Source: Pseudoalteromonas arctica A 37-1-2
GTDB taxonomy: Bacteria; Pseudomonadota; Gammaproteobacteria; Enterobacterales; Alteromonadaceae
NCBI RefSeq assembly: GCF_000238395.3
Contig: NZ_CP011025.1
Coordinates: forward strand, 1,736,001-1,800,000
DNA: 64,000 nucleotides
Reading direction: 5' to 3'
The notes below the pieces were generated by a model, which worked only from the letters and a program-made list of their open reading frames with translations, did not search any database and was not told the origin of the DNA. Numbering within the stretch: position 1 is the first letter of the stretch; every line of letters begins with the position of its first letter. Position numbers and translations under genes: made by a program. Positions 25,459 to 36,323 of the stretch are shown in pieces.

Positions 25459-25851
25459 ATGAGAACATTTATTTGCGCTGTTCATTTTGTGTGTGCTCAG
25501 TGGATGAAAAAATTAGACTCAAGAAATAAAAATACGGCCATCAATGCTGCAGCATTGTTAGCCATGATATCTACTGTATATAGTTTTCTTTTAGCTATGA
25601 CGTTTGACCTTCACTACTTAGATAAAATAATCAGTACTTTTAAGCAAAACCCTTTACTTATTGGTGCTCTATTTTACGCAATCGTAATTGGAATTGTGTT
25701 TTTAATTTTGGGTGATTTTAACGGTTATAGAAGTAGAGTTAGATCTTGTATAAATAAAGGGAGCTTTAAAAAATATATTTTAGGAATAAAGCTGTGGATG
25801 TTTGGGTTAATTCCTATGACCGGTATTATGTTGATTGTACGACTCAATTAA
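25459..25851 (+). CDS. Hypothetical membrane protein
   Basis: A 130-residue protein with three hydrophobic segments (about 30-47, 66-86, 107-127) separated by basic loops (NGYRSRVRSCINKGSFKKY). I chose the ATG at 25459, which follows AAGGA by 7 bases; a longer frame from 25375 has no ribosome site. I do not recognise the family. It lies alone between the divergent spermidine-synthase-like gene and the M28 peptidase. Confidence 0.65.
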   Translation: MRTFICAVHFVCAQWMKKLDSRNKNTAINAAALLAMISTVYSFLLAMTFDLHYLDKIISTFKQNPLLIGALFYAIVIGIVFLILGDFNGYRSRVRSCINKGSFKKYILGIKLWMFGLIPMTGIMLIVRLN

Positions 25852-25969
25852 CTCTCTAAGTATTACTATAACTGCGCTTTAGCGTGCTCCTTTCTACATC
25901 TACCTCAAATGTATTGCCATAAAATCTTAGTTAAGTAATGGTTACACTATAATAATTAGGAGCTAATAG

Positions 25970-27373
25970 ATGCTTAAAACACCTTTGAAAATCACAACAA
26001 CGTTACTCAAATTTACTGCAATTGCAGGCGCTTGCACACTTGCATTATCAGCACATGGTGAAACGCAATTACAATATACCGACCAACAAAAGTTACACGA
26101 TATAGCAAGTGAAGTGTCGGCTACCCGTATCGGTAGTGACATTCAAACGCTGGTGGATTTTGGTACTCGCCATACGCTTTCAGAGACTAAATCGGATACG
26201 CGAGGTATTGGTGCGGCTAGGCGTTGGATAAAAAAAGAATTTGAAAAAATATCTGTGCAGTGTGGTGGTTGTCTGGAAATTATTGAAGTAAAGGACACTA
26301 TATCGGGCGAAAAACGCATTCCTAATCCTGTTGAAGTGGTTAACATAGTGGCTATTCAACGTGGGTCGAGCGAGCCGAATCGCATGGTAATGATGTCGGG
26401 TGATATAGATTCACGTGTAAGTGATGTTATGGACTTTACTAGCGACTCTCCTGGGGCAAATGATAACGCATCGGGCGTTGCAGGAGTAATAGAAGCAGCT
26501 CGTGTTTTAAGTAAATACAAATTTAATGGTTCGGTAGTTTACGCGGCGCTTTCGGGCGAAGAGCAAGGTTTGTTTGGCGGTAAAATATTAACGGCTTATG
26601 CACAAAAGCATAACTGGCAAGTTCATGGCGTTTTAAACAACGATATGATTGGCAATATTACCGGTATTAATGGGGTAACTAATAACACGACTGCACGTAT
26701 ATTTTCAGAAGGTACCCGTGTTGTAGAAACAAAAGAGCAAGCTAATACTCGGCGCTTTACAGGTGGTGAAGTTGATTCTGCGAGTCGTAATTTAGCTCGC
26801 TACATAGATACTATTGCTGACAGATATATTCCTAATTTAGATACAATGCTTGTATATCGATTAGATAGATTTGGCCGTGGTGGGCATCACCGTCCATTTA
26901 ATGATGCAGGTTTTGCAGCAGTGCGTATTATGGAAACTAACGAGCACTACGATCGTCAGCATCAAGATTTACGCACTGAAAATGGTGTTGAGTATGGTGA
27001 TACCATTGAAGGTGTTGATTTTGATTATACGGCTAAGTTAACTTCACTTAATGCGGTAACGATGGCGTCTATGGCGTGGGCACCCGCACCGCCAAAAGAA
27101 GTTAAAATAAAGGGCGCTGTTACAGCTGATACGTCGTTTTCATGGCAAGAAAGCAGTGATGAAAATATTGCTGGCTATAAAATTTATTGGCGTTACACGA
27201 GCGAGCCGCAATGGCAGTTTAGTAAATACGTTGGTAAGGTTTCACAGTACACACTTAAAAACGTAGTGATTGATAATTATTACTTTGGTGTAGCCTCTGT
27301 TAGTAAAGACGGGATTGAGTCTCCAGTAGTTTTTCCGGGTGATGTAGGTTCGTTTGATCACAATATAAAATAA
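25970..27373 (+). CDS. Secreted M28-family zinc aminopeptidase
   Basis: A 467-residue exported peptidase. A signal peptide (about 1-30, ending LALSAHGE) is followed by the M28 catalytic domain. Zinc and catalytic residues lie in SPGANDNASG (D165), ALSGEEQGLFGG (E197, E198) and NNDMIG. A C-terminal fibronectin-III-like domain (about 377-455, opening PPKEVKIKGAV) probably mediates substrate contact. M28 enzymes of this layout remove N-terminal residues from peptides in the periplasm or medium. The ATG at 25970 follows AGGAG at 8 bases. A loose hairpin (27409-27441) follows the gene. Confidence 0.92.
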   Translation: MLKTPLKITTTLLKFTAIAGACTLALSAHGETQLQYTDQQKLHDIASEVSATRIGSDIQTLVDFGTRHTLSETKSDTRGIGAARRWIKKEFEKISVQCGGCLEIIEVKDTISGEKRIPNPVEVVNIVAIQRGSSEPNRMVMMSGDIDSRVSDVMDFTSDSPGANDNASGVAGVIEAARVLSKYKFNGSVVYAALSGEEQGLFGGKILTAYAQKHNWQVHGVLNNDMIGNITGINGVTNNTTARIFSEGTRVVETKEQANTRRFTGGEVDSASRNLARYIDTIADRYIPNLDTMLVYRLDRFGRGGHHRPFNDAGFAAVRIMETNEHYDRQHQDLRTENGVEYGDTIEGVDFDYTAKLTSLNAVTMASMAWAPAPPKEVKIKGAVTADTSFSWQESSDENIAGYKIYWRYTSEPQWQFSKYVGKVSQYTLKNVVIDNYYFGVASVSKDGIESPVVFPGDVGSFDHNIK

Positions 27374-27490
27374 TAGTTTGGCTAAAAACACAGCAAACAG
27401 AGCGCTTTAAGGTGCAAACGACCTTTTTATACTTGCACCTTATTTACTAAGCCCTTAGAGTGTTAAAAAAGAAGTAAAAGGTTATTAAAA

Positions 27491-27937
27491 ATGCAACAAC
27501 AAGAAAAAAAGCCGTTAACAGCAAAAGAGCAAGTTATAACTGATGAGCAAAGAATGCAGTGGCAACGCGAATGTTTTCAAGCAGCGCAAAAACATTTAGC
27601 CGAAAAGGGCATTATGCCAAAATCAGTAGTTGATAAAGACAGCCGATTTTTAGCACCACTTTGTGCAATGTGGAAATTTAAAGCCCAAAACGGTAAAACA
27701 TATTGGGTAGTAACAGGGCGCTTACCTACAGATCATGCTGAAGTAAGTGCAGCTACAGATGCTCGCGATGCAATGCGTTATTTTTCTTTGCAGTGGCAAT
27801 TAAAAGCGGATCAAATTATGAGTACAGGCGCGCGTGATAAAACGCAGGTAGATTTTGCTAACTTACTTATAAATAGAGCACATGGCTTGTACGAAATGTA
27901 TGATAATGAACCACTATGGGCAAATGAACCAAAGTAA
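27491..27937 (+). CDS. DUF4826 family protein
   Basis: A 148-residue soluble protein recognised as DUF4826, a family of unknown function in marine gammaproteobacteria. Characteristic parts are QWQRECFQAAQKHLAEKG, SRFLAPLCAMWKFK and YWVVTGRLPTDH, followed by helices to the end. There are no signal peptide, metal site or catalytic residues that I can name. It lies 117 bases after the M28 peptidase on the same strand. Confidence 0.85.
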   Translation: MQQQEKKPLTAKEQVITDEQRMQWQRECFQAAQKHLAEKGIMPKSVVDKDSRFLAPLCAMWKFKAQNGKTYWVVTGRLPTDHAEVSAATDARDAMRYFSLQWQLKADQIMSTGARDKTQVDFANLLINRAHGLYEMYDNEPLWANEPK

Positions 27938-27999
27938 CTACAGTTTGGGTTAAGTAACAATGTAGAGGGTGATAGCTTATTTATTGCCCTTTTCTTTAT

Positions 28000-28458
28000 C
28001 TAATGGACAAGTGTGAAGGGGGTTGTATTAAATGCTGAAACAGAGCATTGCATACGCTGTCTAGGAATTCCCGCCTCCATAAAAACATTTCCTTGCTGAA
28101 TAAAGCCATTTCGCTTAAAACGCTCTACCTCATTTAAAATACAATTAATGCTAACTTCTTCAATGCCTTGGTTTGACGCTAATTCAACAATAAAGTTGAG
28201 AAGCGATTTATATACTTTGCGATTACGGTGCTCGGGTAATACAGCTATTCTGCCGATTAAGCCATCTGTACACAGCCGACCTGTTGCAATAGGGCAGTTT
28301 GCATCGTCTGTAACAAGTACATGTAATGCAATTTTATCTAGGCTATCAAATTCGATGTGCTTGGGGATATGTAACTCGTAAACAAAAACTCGCTCTCGAA
28401 TTTTTTGTAGCATATCTTTTTTTATATCCCACTCAACCTTATCAACCAGATAGCCCAT
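28000..28458 (-). CDS. GNAT family N-acetyltransferase
   Basis: A 152-residue single-domain acetyltransferase of the GNAT fold, with the acetyl-CoA binding region at GRIAVLPEHRNRKVYKSLLN (about 88-107). The family RxxGxG loop is weak here (RNRKVY), so cofactor binding should not be taken as certain. The N-terminal MGYLVDKVEW and FVYELHIPKHIEFD resemble the ElaA/YjcF-like group. The substrate is unknown. It converges with the DUF4826 gene. Confidence 0.8.
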   Translation of the reverse strand: MGYLVDKVEWDIKKDMLQKIRERVFVYELHIPKHIEFDSLDKIALHVLVTDDANCPIATGRLCTDGLIGRIAVLPEHRNRKVYKSLLNFIVELASNQGIEEVSINCILNEVERFKRNGFIQQGNVFMEAGIPRQRMQCSVSAFNTTPFTLVH

Positions 28459-28611
28459 TGCAAACTCCTATTGATAGCCAATTAAAATGAGTAAGCAATC
28501 ACAGCAAAATTATTTAAGCCAATATCAGGTGAAAATTAAAATTTTTAACTAACCTGTATAAATAATATTTTACGCTGCAAAATGCTCACCATTATAATAA
28601 AATTGGTATTA

Positions 28612-29769
28612 TTACTCTTGGTCTATATTAAACCAAAGCCCCTCATTAACAAGTGTAGTAAAAGTTTGAGTAAAAACTAAACTTGGGTTTGTTAAATTTA
28701 ATGCTGAACTTTCAAATTCAGTATTATCGGTAAGTAGTTTTACCGCCGCTAAGTCAGTTAATGGCATAGCGTAATTTTCACCGTTTACACTTAATAACAC
28801 TTCGGTATCGAGTTGCTGATAAATAGCACGCGTGCCACCTAAACGCTCAAACACAGTTTCTTCATCACTTAAATCATCGCTTATTTGCTCAGGTGTAAAT
28901 GGAGGTTCTACTGGTGCTAAATCCATTTCATGTTTGGGCTGACTAAGCGTTGAGCCTAACCATTGTTTAAATAAATCGTCATTTTCTAAAAGTGCCGCCA
29001 TCAGTGTTTTAACTTTATCAACTTCAAGGTTTGTAAGTTCACCTTTTGATTTTCTTAATGTGATGTTGTGATCGGTATAACGTTTTTGTCCGCTTTCGGT
29101 ATCAATAATATGATCGGCAAAGCTCGACAATAAATCTTGTTGATTTGGCGCCCTAAAACCAACTGAATAATTTAGTGCATTTTCTACAGAGTAACCTTCG
29201 TGAGGGCACCCTGGTGGAATATACAAAATATCGCCTGGTTCTAATATGCAATCTATTACGGCTTCAAAAGGTTCAACTTGCAGTAATTTTTTGTTTTGAG
29301 CAAACTGCTTAAGTGTTGGGTCGGGTAAGCCTACACGCCAATGACGTTTACCTTCGCCTTGAATAATAAATACGTCGTATTGGTCTAAATGTGGACCAAC
29401 ACCACCATTAGGCGTTGAATAGCTGATCATTAAATCATCTATGCGCCAGTTGGGAATAAACCTAAAAGGTTCTAGCAGTTGTGCAGCATCGCTATGCCAG
29501 TGATCAACTGCTTGAACGAGTAAAGTAGAGTGATCGTCGGTTAACTGCTCAAAGTCTTCAAATGGACCTTGGTGCGTTTGCCAGTCATTTTTATGATTGG
29601 TGATAATACGTGACTCTATGCTTTCTTCCATTGCTAGGCCTGCAAGTTCATTAGCATCAAGCGGGTCTTGAAAATTAGCAAAACCTTGTTTGATTAAAAG
29701 CGGCTTTTTTTGCCAAAAATGGCTTAAAAACTCTTGCTCAGACAAATTATTTATTTTTAATTGATACAT
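28612..29769 (-). CDS. roxA: Ribosomal protein uL16 arginine hydroxylase (JmjC/cupin)
   Basis: A 385-residue Fe(II)/2-oxoglutarate oxygenase matching RoxA (YcfD), which hydroxylates an arginine of ribosomal protein L16. The iron triad is visible: H127 and D129 in GPHLDQYDVF and H190 in PPGCPHEGYS. The 2-oxoglutarate side includes GKRHWRVG. The typical N-terminus (FWQKKPLLIKQ) and the winged-helix-like C-terminal part are present, so the protein is full length. The gene lies upstream of nothing co-directional within 0.1 kb; the purB terminator separates it from purB. Confidence 0.92.
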   Translation of the reverse strand: MYQLKINNLSEQEFLSHFWQKKPLLIKQGFANFQDPLDANELAGLAMEESIESRIITNHKNDWQTHQGPFEDFEQLTDDHSTLLVQAVDHWHSDAAQLLEPFRFIPNWRIDDLMISYSTPNGGVGPHLDQYDVFIIQGEGKRHWRVGLPDPTLKQFAQNKKLLQVEPFEAVIDCILEPGDILYIPPGCPHEGYSVENALNYSVGFRAPNQQDLLSSFADHIIDTESGQKRYTDHNITLRKSKGELTNLEVDKVKTLMAALLENDDLFKQWLGSTLSQPKHEMDLAPVEPPFTPEQISDDLSDEETVFERLGGTRAIYQQLDTEVLLSVNGENYAMPLTDLAAVKLLTDNTEFESSALNLTNPSLVFTQTFTTLVNEGLWFNIDQE

Positions 29770-29805
29770 ACATTATGCCTACTAGTTAGTGCAATGGGGT
29801 TAAAA

Positions 29806-29837
29806 AAAAAAGCGAAAGGATGATCCTTTCGCTTTTT
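29806..29837 (-). terminator. Terminator after purB
   Basis: A 14-bp near-perfect stem, AAAAAGCGAAAGGA / TCCTTTCGCTTTTT, with a 3-base loop. It sits directly after the purB stop on the minus strand and ends in a T run in that direction. Confidence 0.85.
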
Positions 29838-29855
29838 AAAAGAGTAATTTAGTTT

Positions 29856-31241
<1,386 letters not shown>

Positions 31242-31257
31242 TTAGTTTGAACGATAG

Positions 31258-31860
31258 TTAAATTTTTGTTTTAGCAATGGCGAGTATTTTTCTTTTTGCA
31301 AAGAAAAAGTGACGGCGTTTACCGCCCATTTGTCGCCATAATACTGCACTTCTAATGCCGGCGAGTAATAACGCACGGATTTTATTTTGAGTGAGTTGCT
31401 GTTTTAATAACTCGGGTTTGCCATAAACCTGTATTCGGTGCCCAAGGGGGCTCAGCACCGACGAGTATATATCTGCTAAACCGGCAACAACGCTCTCGTC
31501 GGTAATAGCAAAGTGGTCTAAACGACGATGAATATCATCAATTCGTTTACCTAATTCGTTTAAGCTTTTGTCGTTTGCACTTAGTGCTCGCTCAAGCTGC
31601 ATTAAACCACCTACGTACTTTACAATTTCAACATCTTTTTGAGCGCCTGCGGTTAGCTGCGCCATTAATGTTTTGTAACCATCACGTAAGTTGTCAGTAC
31701 CTTGGTAAACATCTTCTGGCGATGCCGGAGATATTTGAATAATACTTGAAAGTAAGATTTCTAAATCATGTTCGTTATTGTTGCCGTACTGGGCAATTTT
31801 TTGAACTTGTTTAGCAGCCTGGCACATGGCGGCAAGCGCCATGACTTGGTGTTCATTCAT
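31258..31860 (-). CDS. hflD: High-frequency lysogenization protein HflD homologue
   Basis: A 200-residue, mostly helical protein matching HflD (YcfC). In E. coli this peripheral inner-membrane protein binds phage lambda CII; its host role is unclear. Typical segments are VMALAAMCQAAKQVQKIAQYG and RIQVYGKPELLK. Its ATG overlaps the mnmA stop in the four-base arrangement TAATG, so translation is probably coupled. It is followed by purB. Confidence 0.93.
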   Translation of the reverse strand: MNEHQVMALAAMCQAAKQVQKIAQYGNNNEHDLEILLSSIIQISPASPEDVYQGTDNLRDGYKTLMAQLTAGAQKDVEIVKYVGGLMQLERALSANDKSLNELGKRIDDIHRRLDHFAITDESVVAGLADIYSSVLSPLGHRIQVYGKPELLKQQLTQNKIRALLLAGIRSAVLWRQMGGKRRHFFFAKRKILAIAKTKI

Positions 31861-32960
31861 TACTTAATCACCGAATCAATAATACCGCCACCTAAACAGA
31901 TATCTTCTGCGTAAAATACGGCAGATTGACCAGGCGTCACTGCTTTTTGTGGCTCGTCGAACAATACGCGGGCCATGCCGTCTTCACCTACAAGTAGGGT
32001 ACAGCTTAAGTCTTCTTGGCGGTAACGCGTTTTTACTGTGCAGCGAGTTGTGCCTTTAGGGCCAATACGGTCTACCCAGTGAAGTTGGTTTGCGTTAAGA
32101 CCGTTGCTGTATAGGCGAGGGTGATCTTTACCTTGGCCCACAATAAGTACATTTCGCTCAAGGTCTTTATCTACTACGTACCAAGGCTCACCAGAACCTT
32201 CTTTCATTCCACCAATTAACAAGCCTTTGCGTTGTCCAAGTGTGTGGTACATTAAGCCTTCGTGTTCGCCTACGTTATTACCGTCTGTGTCTTCGATAAC
32301 GCCAGGTTGTGCTGGTAAGAACTTTTGTAAAAAGTCTTTAAATTTACGCTCACCAATAAAGCAGATACCTGTGCTGTCTTTTTTATCGTGAGTGATTAGG
32401 TCTTGTTCTTCTGCTATGCGGCGTACTTCTGGTTTTTCGATATCGCCTACAGGGAATAACGTTTGGCCAATATGTTCATGGCTTAGAGTATATAAGAAGT
32501 AGCTTTGATCTTTATTGTTATCAAGTCCGCGACACATTACGTATTTGTCATCGCGAAGCTCACGGCGAACATAGTGACCTGTTGCAATAAAGTCAGCACC
32601 GAGTGCTTGAGCAGCAAATTCTAAAAAGGCTTTAAATTTAATTTCTTTGTTACACATTATATCTGGGTTAGGTGTACGACCTGCTTTGTACTCAGCTAAA
32701 AAGTACTCAAATACGTTGTCCCAGTATTCTGCTGCAAAGTTAACAGTGTGAAGCTCAATGCCTAACTTATCACACACTGCTTGTGCATCTTTTAAGTCAT
32801 CAGCAGCAGCACAGTATTCATCATTGTCGTCTTCTTCCCAGTTCTTCATAAACAGGCCTTCTACTTGGTAGCCCTGTTGTTGTAATAAATATGCAGATAC
32901 AGAAGAATCAACACCGCCGGACATGCCAACAATGACTTTAATGTGACTATTTTCGCTCAT
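31860..32960 (-). CDS. mnmA: tRNA-specific 2-thiouridylase
   Basis: A 366-residue enzyme that puts sulfur on uridine 34 of tRNA-Lys, -Glu and -Gln, using ATP and sulfur passed on by TusE. The N-terminal PP-loop is GMSGGVDSS (12-20). The two catalytic cysteines are C103 in [10 protein letters not shown] and C200 in [12 protein letters not shown], at the positions known from E. coli (102 and 199). The length matches the family. It overlaps hflD by one base. The upstream partner genes tusDCBE lie 1.3 kb away on the same strand, so the pathway is physically grouped. Confidence 0.97.
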   Translation of the reverse strand: MSENSHIKVIVGMSGGVDSSVSAYLLQQQGYQVEGLFMKNWEEDDNDEYCAAADDLKDAQAVCDKLGIELHTVNFAAEYWDNVFEYFLAEYKAGRTPNPDIMCNKEIKFKAFLEFAAQALGADFIATGHYVRRELRDDKYVMCRGLDNNKDQSYFLYTLSHEHIGQTLFPVGDIEKPEVRRIAEEQDLITHDKKDSTGICFIGERKFKDFLQKFLPAQPGVIEDTDGNNVGEHEGLMYHTLGQRKGLLIGGMKEGSGEPWYVVDKDLERNVLIVGQGKDHPRLYSNGLNANQLHWVDRIGPKGTTRCTVKTRYRQEDLSCTLLVGEDGMARVLFDEPQKAVTPGQSAVFYAEDICLGGGIIDSVIK

Positions 32961-33159
32961 GAATAATTTCGCTTATACAGATTGCTGTTAACTTGGAAAG
33001 GCCGCGATTATAGCATGTATTTTGTTTGTGCTTAAAGAGACTAAGGGCGCAAAGAGGGGAATTAGTCAGTATTTTATTTATATAACAAATAGCAAACTAG
33101 ACTTACGAAGTATTGTATAAATTAATTTATCTGTTTATTTAATTAAAAACGATACTTTG

Positions 33160-33177
33160 AAGCACCTATGGGTGCTT
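33160..33177 (-). terminator. Hairpin after nudJ (weak terminator)
   Basis: AAGCACC / GGTGCTT, a 7-bp stem with a 4-base loop, just after the nudJ stop on the minus strand. No strong T run follows in that direction, so it may be leaky or an attenuator in front of mnmA. Confidence 0.4.
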
Positions 33178-33180
33178 AAA

Positions 33181-33621
33181 TTAATCGTTGTAAATTGTAT
33201 CTAAACTCAAAGGTATCTTGTTTAAGCTATCTTCAATACATTTAAGGACTAAAGGGCTTCTAAGCGGTAGTGATTTTATTTGCTCTAATGTGTACCAGTT
33301 AGCGCTGATAATGTCGGTATCTACTGGCGTTGGCGATTTTATATTATCGGGTGCTTCAAATAAAAAGCAGAATCGCAAATAGTGCACTCCATTTTCGGCA
33401 TGCAAATTATACACACCTAAAAAGCCGACTGGCTCAAGCGCTAAGCCTGTTTCTTCAAGTAGTTCTCTGCTTGCTGCTTGTGCAAGCGTTTCGTTTTGTT
33501 CTAAATGACCAGCAGGTTGATTGTAACAAACCTGCTGTGTAAATTTATCGCGCTCTTTTACAAGTAAAAACTCATTTTGCTTTTTTACTATTGCCGCAAC
33601 TGTTACATGCGGTTTATGCAT
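33181..33621 (-). CDS. nudJ: NUDIX hydrolase, phosphatase NudJ-like
   Basis: A 146-residue NUDIX hydrolase. The Nudix box G(X5)E(X7)REUXEE is complete at 38-60 ([19 protein letters not shown]). The N-terminus [12 protein letters not shown] aligns with E. coli NudJ, which removes phosphates from HMP-PP and nucleotides. I chose the ATG at 33621 for that reason; a GTG nine bases earlier is the alternative. The gene overlaps the end of rluE by 8 bases, suggesting coupled translation. In E. coli nudJ also precedes mnmA. Confidence 0.92.
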   Translation of the reverse strand: MHKPHVTVAAIVKKQNEFLLVKERDKFTQQVCYNQPAGHLEQNETLAQAASRELLEETGLALEPVGFLGVYNLHAENGVHYLRFCFLFEAPDNIKSPTPVDTDIISANWYTLEQIKSLPLRSPLVLKCIEDSLNKIPLSLDTIYND

Positions 33622-34300
33622 CAAATGCACCCTTTATTACTTTGTATTCACCACAATTAATATCATCCAACGTATAGTTGCCAATGCTATAGCGAATAAG
33701 GCGAAGTGTAGGGTGGCCAATATGCGCGGTCATTCGACGAACTTGTCTGTTTTTACCCTCGTTAATGGTAATACTTAGCCAAGTGGTAGGGATTGCTTTT
33801 CGCTCGCGTACAGGCGGATTACGAGTCCAAATTGTAGGTTCATCAATTATTTTAACGTTAGCGGGGAGTGTAAGCCCGTCTTTAAGTTCTACGCCATTAC
33901 ATAAATCATTAATTGATTCACTTGTTGGTTCACCTTCAACTTGTGCCCAGTAGGTTTTATTCGTCTTTTTATCAGGTGCCGTTAGGGTGTTTTGCAATTT
34001 TCCACAGTTTGTTAAAAGTAATAAACCTTCACTGTCTCTGTCTAATCTTCCTGCTGCGTAAACTTCTTTAATAGGTATAAACTCAGCGAGAGTTTTTCTG
34101 TCTGCGTCATCTGTAAATTGGCATAGCACATCAAATGGTTTATTGAATAACACAATTTTTCTGTCTTTAGATGCTATTTGCGGCTTTATCTCTCTTTTAC
34201 CTGAAGGCGTTTTGTTAAGTGCACTGCGTGAATAAGTACGCCCTGTACTTCTTTTTGGCTTGGATTCAGTTACTTGATTATTGCCTGATTTAGATCTCAT
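33614..34300 (-). CDS. rluE: 23S rRNA pseudouridine(2457) synthase
   Basis: A 228-residue pseudouridine synthase of the RsuA/RluE/RluF group, without an S4 domain. The catalytic aspartate is D87 in GRLDRDSEG, and [11 protein letters not shown] and [11 protein letters not shown] are family motifs. A basic, serine/threonine-rich N-terminal tail of about 40 residues precedes the core. I chose the ATG at 34300 because it forms a TAATG overlap with the tusE stop; a GTG nine bases earlier is possible. RluE modifies U2457 of 23S rRNA. It sits between tusE and nudJ with overlaps on both sides. Confidence 0.93.
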   Translation of the reverse strand: MRSKSGNNQVTESKPKRSTGRTYSRSALNKTPSGKREIKPQIASKDRKIVLFNKPFDVLCQFTDDADRKTLAEFIPIKEVYAAGRLDRDSEGLLLLTNCGKLQNTLTAPDKKTNKTYWAQVEGEPTSESINDLCNGVELKDGLTLPANVKIIDEPTIWTRNPPVRERKAIPTTWLSITINEGKNRQVRRMTAHIGHPTLRLIRYSIGNYTLDDINCGEYKVIKGAFDA

Positions 34301-34629
34301 TATATGCACCTAGCTGGTTTTGGTAATCCGGCGATTTTTGTTGCTTGCTTAGCAGGGCCTTTAGGGAATAATTTATATAAATAAAGGCTGTTTCCTTTAT
34401 CTTCACCGAGTGCTTTTGCCATTGCTTTTACAAGCATCCGAATTGCTGGGCTGGTGTTATATTCAATATAAAAATCACGAACAAAGTTAATTACTTCCCA
34501 GTGTTGAACGCTAAGGGTAATGTTTTCTTGGATAGCAATTACAGGTGCTAGCTCCTTTGACCACAAAGTATGGTCAAGCAAGTAGCCTTGTTTGTCGGTT
34601 TCAATCTGTTGGTTGTTAAATTCAAGCAT
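34300..34629 (-). CDS. tusE: Sulfur-relay protein TusE (DsrC family)
   Basis: A 109-residue DsrC-type sulfur carrier. The conserved C-terminal arm ends KPARCI, with the sulfur-carrying cysteine as the penultimate residue (C108). In the tRNA 2-thiolation relay TusE takes persulfide sulfur from TusD and hands it to MnmA. It lies 3 bases after tusB and overlaps rluE by TAATG, so tusDCBE-rluE-nudJ read as one operon. The core ([13 protein letters not shown]) is typical. Confidence 0.95.
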   Translation of the reverse strand: MLEFNNQQIETDKQGYLLDHTLWSKELAPVIAIQENITLSVQHWEVINFVRDFYIEYNTSPAIRMLVKAMAKALGEDKGNSLYLYKLFPKGPAKQATKIAGLPKPARCI

Positions 34630-34632
34630 GAG

Positions 34633-34899
34633 TTACCACGTAATTGATTGATTAGTTGATAAAGTGAGTGCTACAAAGTCTTCATAGCTAATGGCTTTAT
34701 CGTTATCTGTTAATTTTATTGCACGTACTTGCGCGTCTTGTTCAAGTATTAACAGTGTATCTGCAAATTGCCTAAATTGTTTTTTTGCAAAGCAGGCATC
34801 ACCAACAAGTAGCACGTTATCGTCTGATAAAATTAAGTTCTCTAGCTGATTTGCCGAATAATAGTTAAGCGGCTTAGAAAAAATATGTAATGTACTCAT
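34633..34899 (-). CDS. tusB: Sulfur-relay protein TusB (DsrH family)
   Basis: An 88-residue protein in the position and size range of TusB, the smallest subunit of the TusBCD heterohexamer. Sequence conservation is low, as usual for TusB: MSTLHIFSKPL opens the family, and a central DNVLLVGDACFAKK is present. The assignment rests mainly on its place between tusC and tusE. It overlaps tusC by 4 bases. Confidence 0.85.
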   Translation of the reverse strand: MSTLHIFSKPLNYYSANQLENLILSDDNVLLVGDACFAKKQFRQFADTLLILEQDAQVRAIKLTDNDKAISYEDFVALTLSTNQSITW

Positions 34900-35252
34900 A
34901 AATTCACCACATGTTGCTGCGCTTTAATTAATGTTTGCTGTTGGCTAAAGTTAAGAGCTTTTGCCTCTATGAGTAGATCATGTTTATTTAAACCATAATC
35001 AAGCAATGATTTTTCACACACGAAAATGTTTTTAACATCATAAATTTCGAGTGTTTTAATATTTTTAAAAAAATCTTTTAATCCAATATTGTTTGGTTGT
35101 TGATGCTTTTTTAAAGCCAAAACGGCGGGGCCGCTAAACAACCAACTCACATTTTGGTCAACGGCAGCAAATATCAATGTCATATCAAGTGCATCACGAA
35201 TATTTAAATCGTCAAATGGACTGCACTGACTCATTACTAATACGTTTATCAT
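34896..35252 (-). CDS. tusC: Sulfur-relay protein TusC (DsrF family)
   Basis: A 118-residue DsrE/F-fold protein. MSQCSPFDDLNIRDALDMTL matches the conserved TusC N-terminal region (PF...ARE.LD). TusC is a structural subunit of TusBCD with no catalytic cysteine. It overlaps tusD and tusB by 4 bases each, so the genes are translationally coupled. Confidence 0.92.
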   Translation of the reverse strand: MINVLVMSQCSPFDDLNIRDALDMTLIFAAVDQNVSWLFSGPAVLALKKHQQPNNIGLKDFFKNIKTLEIYDVKNIFVCEKSLLDYGLNKHDLLIEAKALNFSQQQTLIKAQQHVVNL

Positions 35253-35602
35253 TTAAATTGCACCCATTTATCAGCGTCGCTTGCAAGCATTGCAAATTCA
35301 GCTAGCCCTGCGACTGCAAATACACCTGTGTTTTTAATATCTAACCCGCGTTTTTCAGCGGCGGTAACACACAGCATTAAATTTAGTTTTCGATCGGCGA
35401 GTTGCTGCCAAAGTGCTGAAATTTGAAGTTCGTCTGAGGATAAATCAAAGTGGGTAGATGCATGATAAATACCTTGCTGGTATAAAAAAACAGCATCAAT
35501 GATGTGCCCTTGGGCTAAACATGCATTCGCAAACTTAACTAACCTTTGCGTTGTATCGTGATCGGATGGTGGTGTATGTAATGAAAGAACAAAACGTGAC
35601 AA
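35249..35602 (-). CDS. tusD: Sulfur-relay protein TusD (DsrE family)
   Basis: A 117-residue DsrE-fold protein. The catalytic cysteine that takes sulfur from TusA is C78 in LMLCVTAAEKRG, at the same position as in E. coli TusD. FALSGxxP-type N-terminal sequence is replaced by FVLSLHTPPSDH. It is the first gene of the tus operon. A terminator for the upstream Bax-inhibitor-like gene lies just before it. Confidence 0.94.
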   Translation of the reverse strand: MSRFVLSLHTPPSDHDTTQRLVKFANACLAQGHIIDAVFLYQQGIYHASTHFDLSSDELQISALWQQLADRKLNLMLCVTAAEKRGLDIKNTGVFAVAGLAEFAMLASDADKWVQFK

Positions 35603-35613
35603 AACAATTCCAA

Positions 35614-35643
35614 TAAAAAAGCCCCAATTAAGGGGCTATTTTA
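35614..35643 (-). terminator. Terminator after the Bax-inhibitor-1-like gene
   Basis: On the minus strand AGCCCC, a loop TTAATT and GGGGCT are followed by six Ts. It lies between the Bax-inhibitor-1-like gene and tusD, so the tus operon needs its own promoter. Confidence 0.8.
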
Positions 35644-35657
35644 ACAGAACTATTTAA

Positions 35658-36323
35658 TTAGTCATCACTTGCGCCAAGTAGAGCAAGTAAAGACGTAAAT
35701 AAGTTATATACGCTTAGGTATAAAGACACTGTTGCGCGAATGTAGTTGGTTTCGCCGCCATTAATGATTCGGCTTGTATCGAATAAAATCAAACCAGACA
35801 TGATCAATACAACTGCCGCATTAAGCACCATAAACATAAGTGAACTGCCAACAAAAATATTAACGATGCTAGCTACAATCACAACGATTAAGCCAACCGT
35901 TAAAAAGCCACCCATAAATGAGAAGTCTTTTTTAGTGTTCAGTGCATAAGCAGATAAACCAAAAAAGATAAGCGCCGTAGAACCTAACGCTTGCATAATA
36001 AGCATTGGGCCATTAGGCATTGCAGCATAATGGTTAAGCAATGGACCTAAGCCTGCCCCCATTAAACCTGTGAAAGCAAACACCCAAAATACACCAGATG
36101 CTGTATCTGCTTTTTTATTTACAACAAATAATAAACCGAACGAAACAAGTGTAAACACAATTCCCATAAAGTAAGGTAATTGTAGTGCCATTGAAATACC
36201 GGCTGTAACAGCACTGAATGCAAGTGTCATAGCTAGTAAAAAGTAGGTGTTTTTAAGTACCTTGTTTGTTTCAATGGTAGACATTACCGGTTTCGCGGTA
36301 TTGTACGATTGATTAAACGCCAT
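35658..36323 (-). CDS. yccA: Bax inhibitor-1 / YccA family membrane protein
   Basis: A 221-residue polytopic inner-membrane protein with seven hydrophobic segments, of the BI-1/YccA family. In E. coli YccA is a substrate and modulator of the FtsH protease. Family marks are a soluble N-terminus (NTAKPVMSTIETNKVLKNTY), FDTSRIINGGETNYI near the C-terminus (about 181-195) and a final NLFTSLLALLGASDD. In E. coli yccA is likewise next to tus-like genes (yccK). The ATG at 36323 has a GGAG site 7 bases before. Confidence 0.92.
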   Translation of the reverse strand: MAFNQSYNTAKPVMSTIETNKVLKNTYFLLAMTLAFSAVTAGISMALQLPYFMGIVFTLVSFGLLFVVNKKADTASGVFWVFAFTGLMGAGLGPLLNHYAAMPNGPMLIMQALGSTALIFFGLSAYALNTKKDFSFMGGFLTVGLIVVIVASIVNIFVGSSLMFMVLNAAVVLIMSGLILFDTSRIINGGETNYIRATVSLYLSVYNLFTSLLALLGASDD

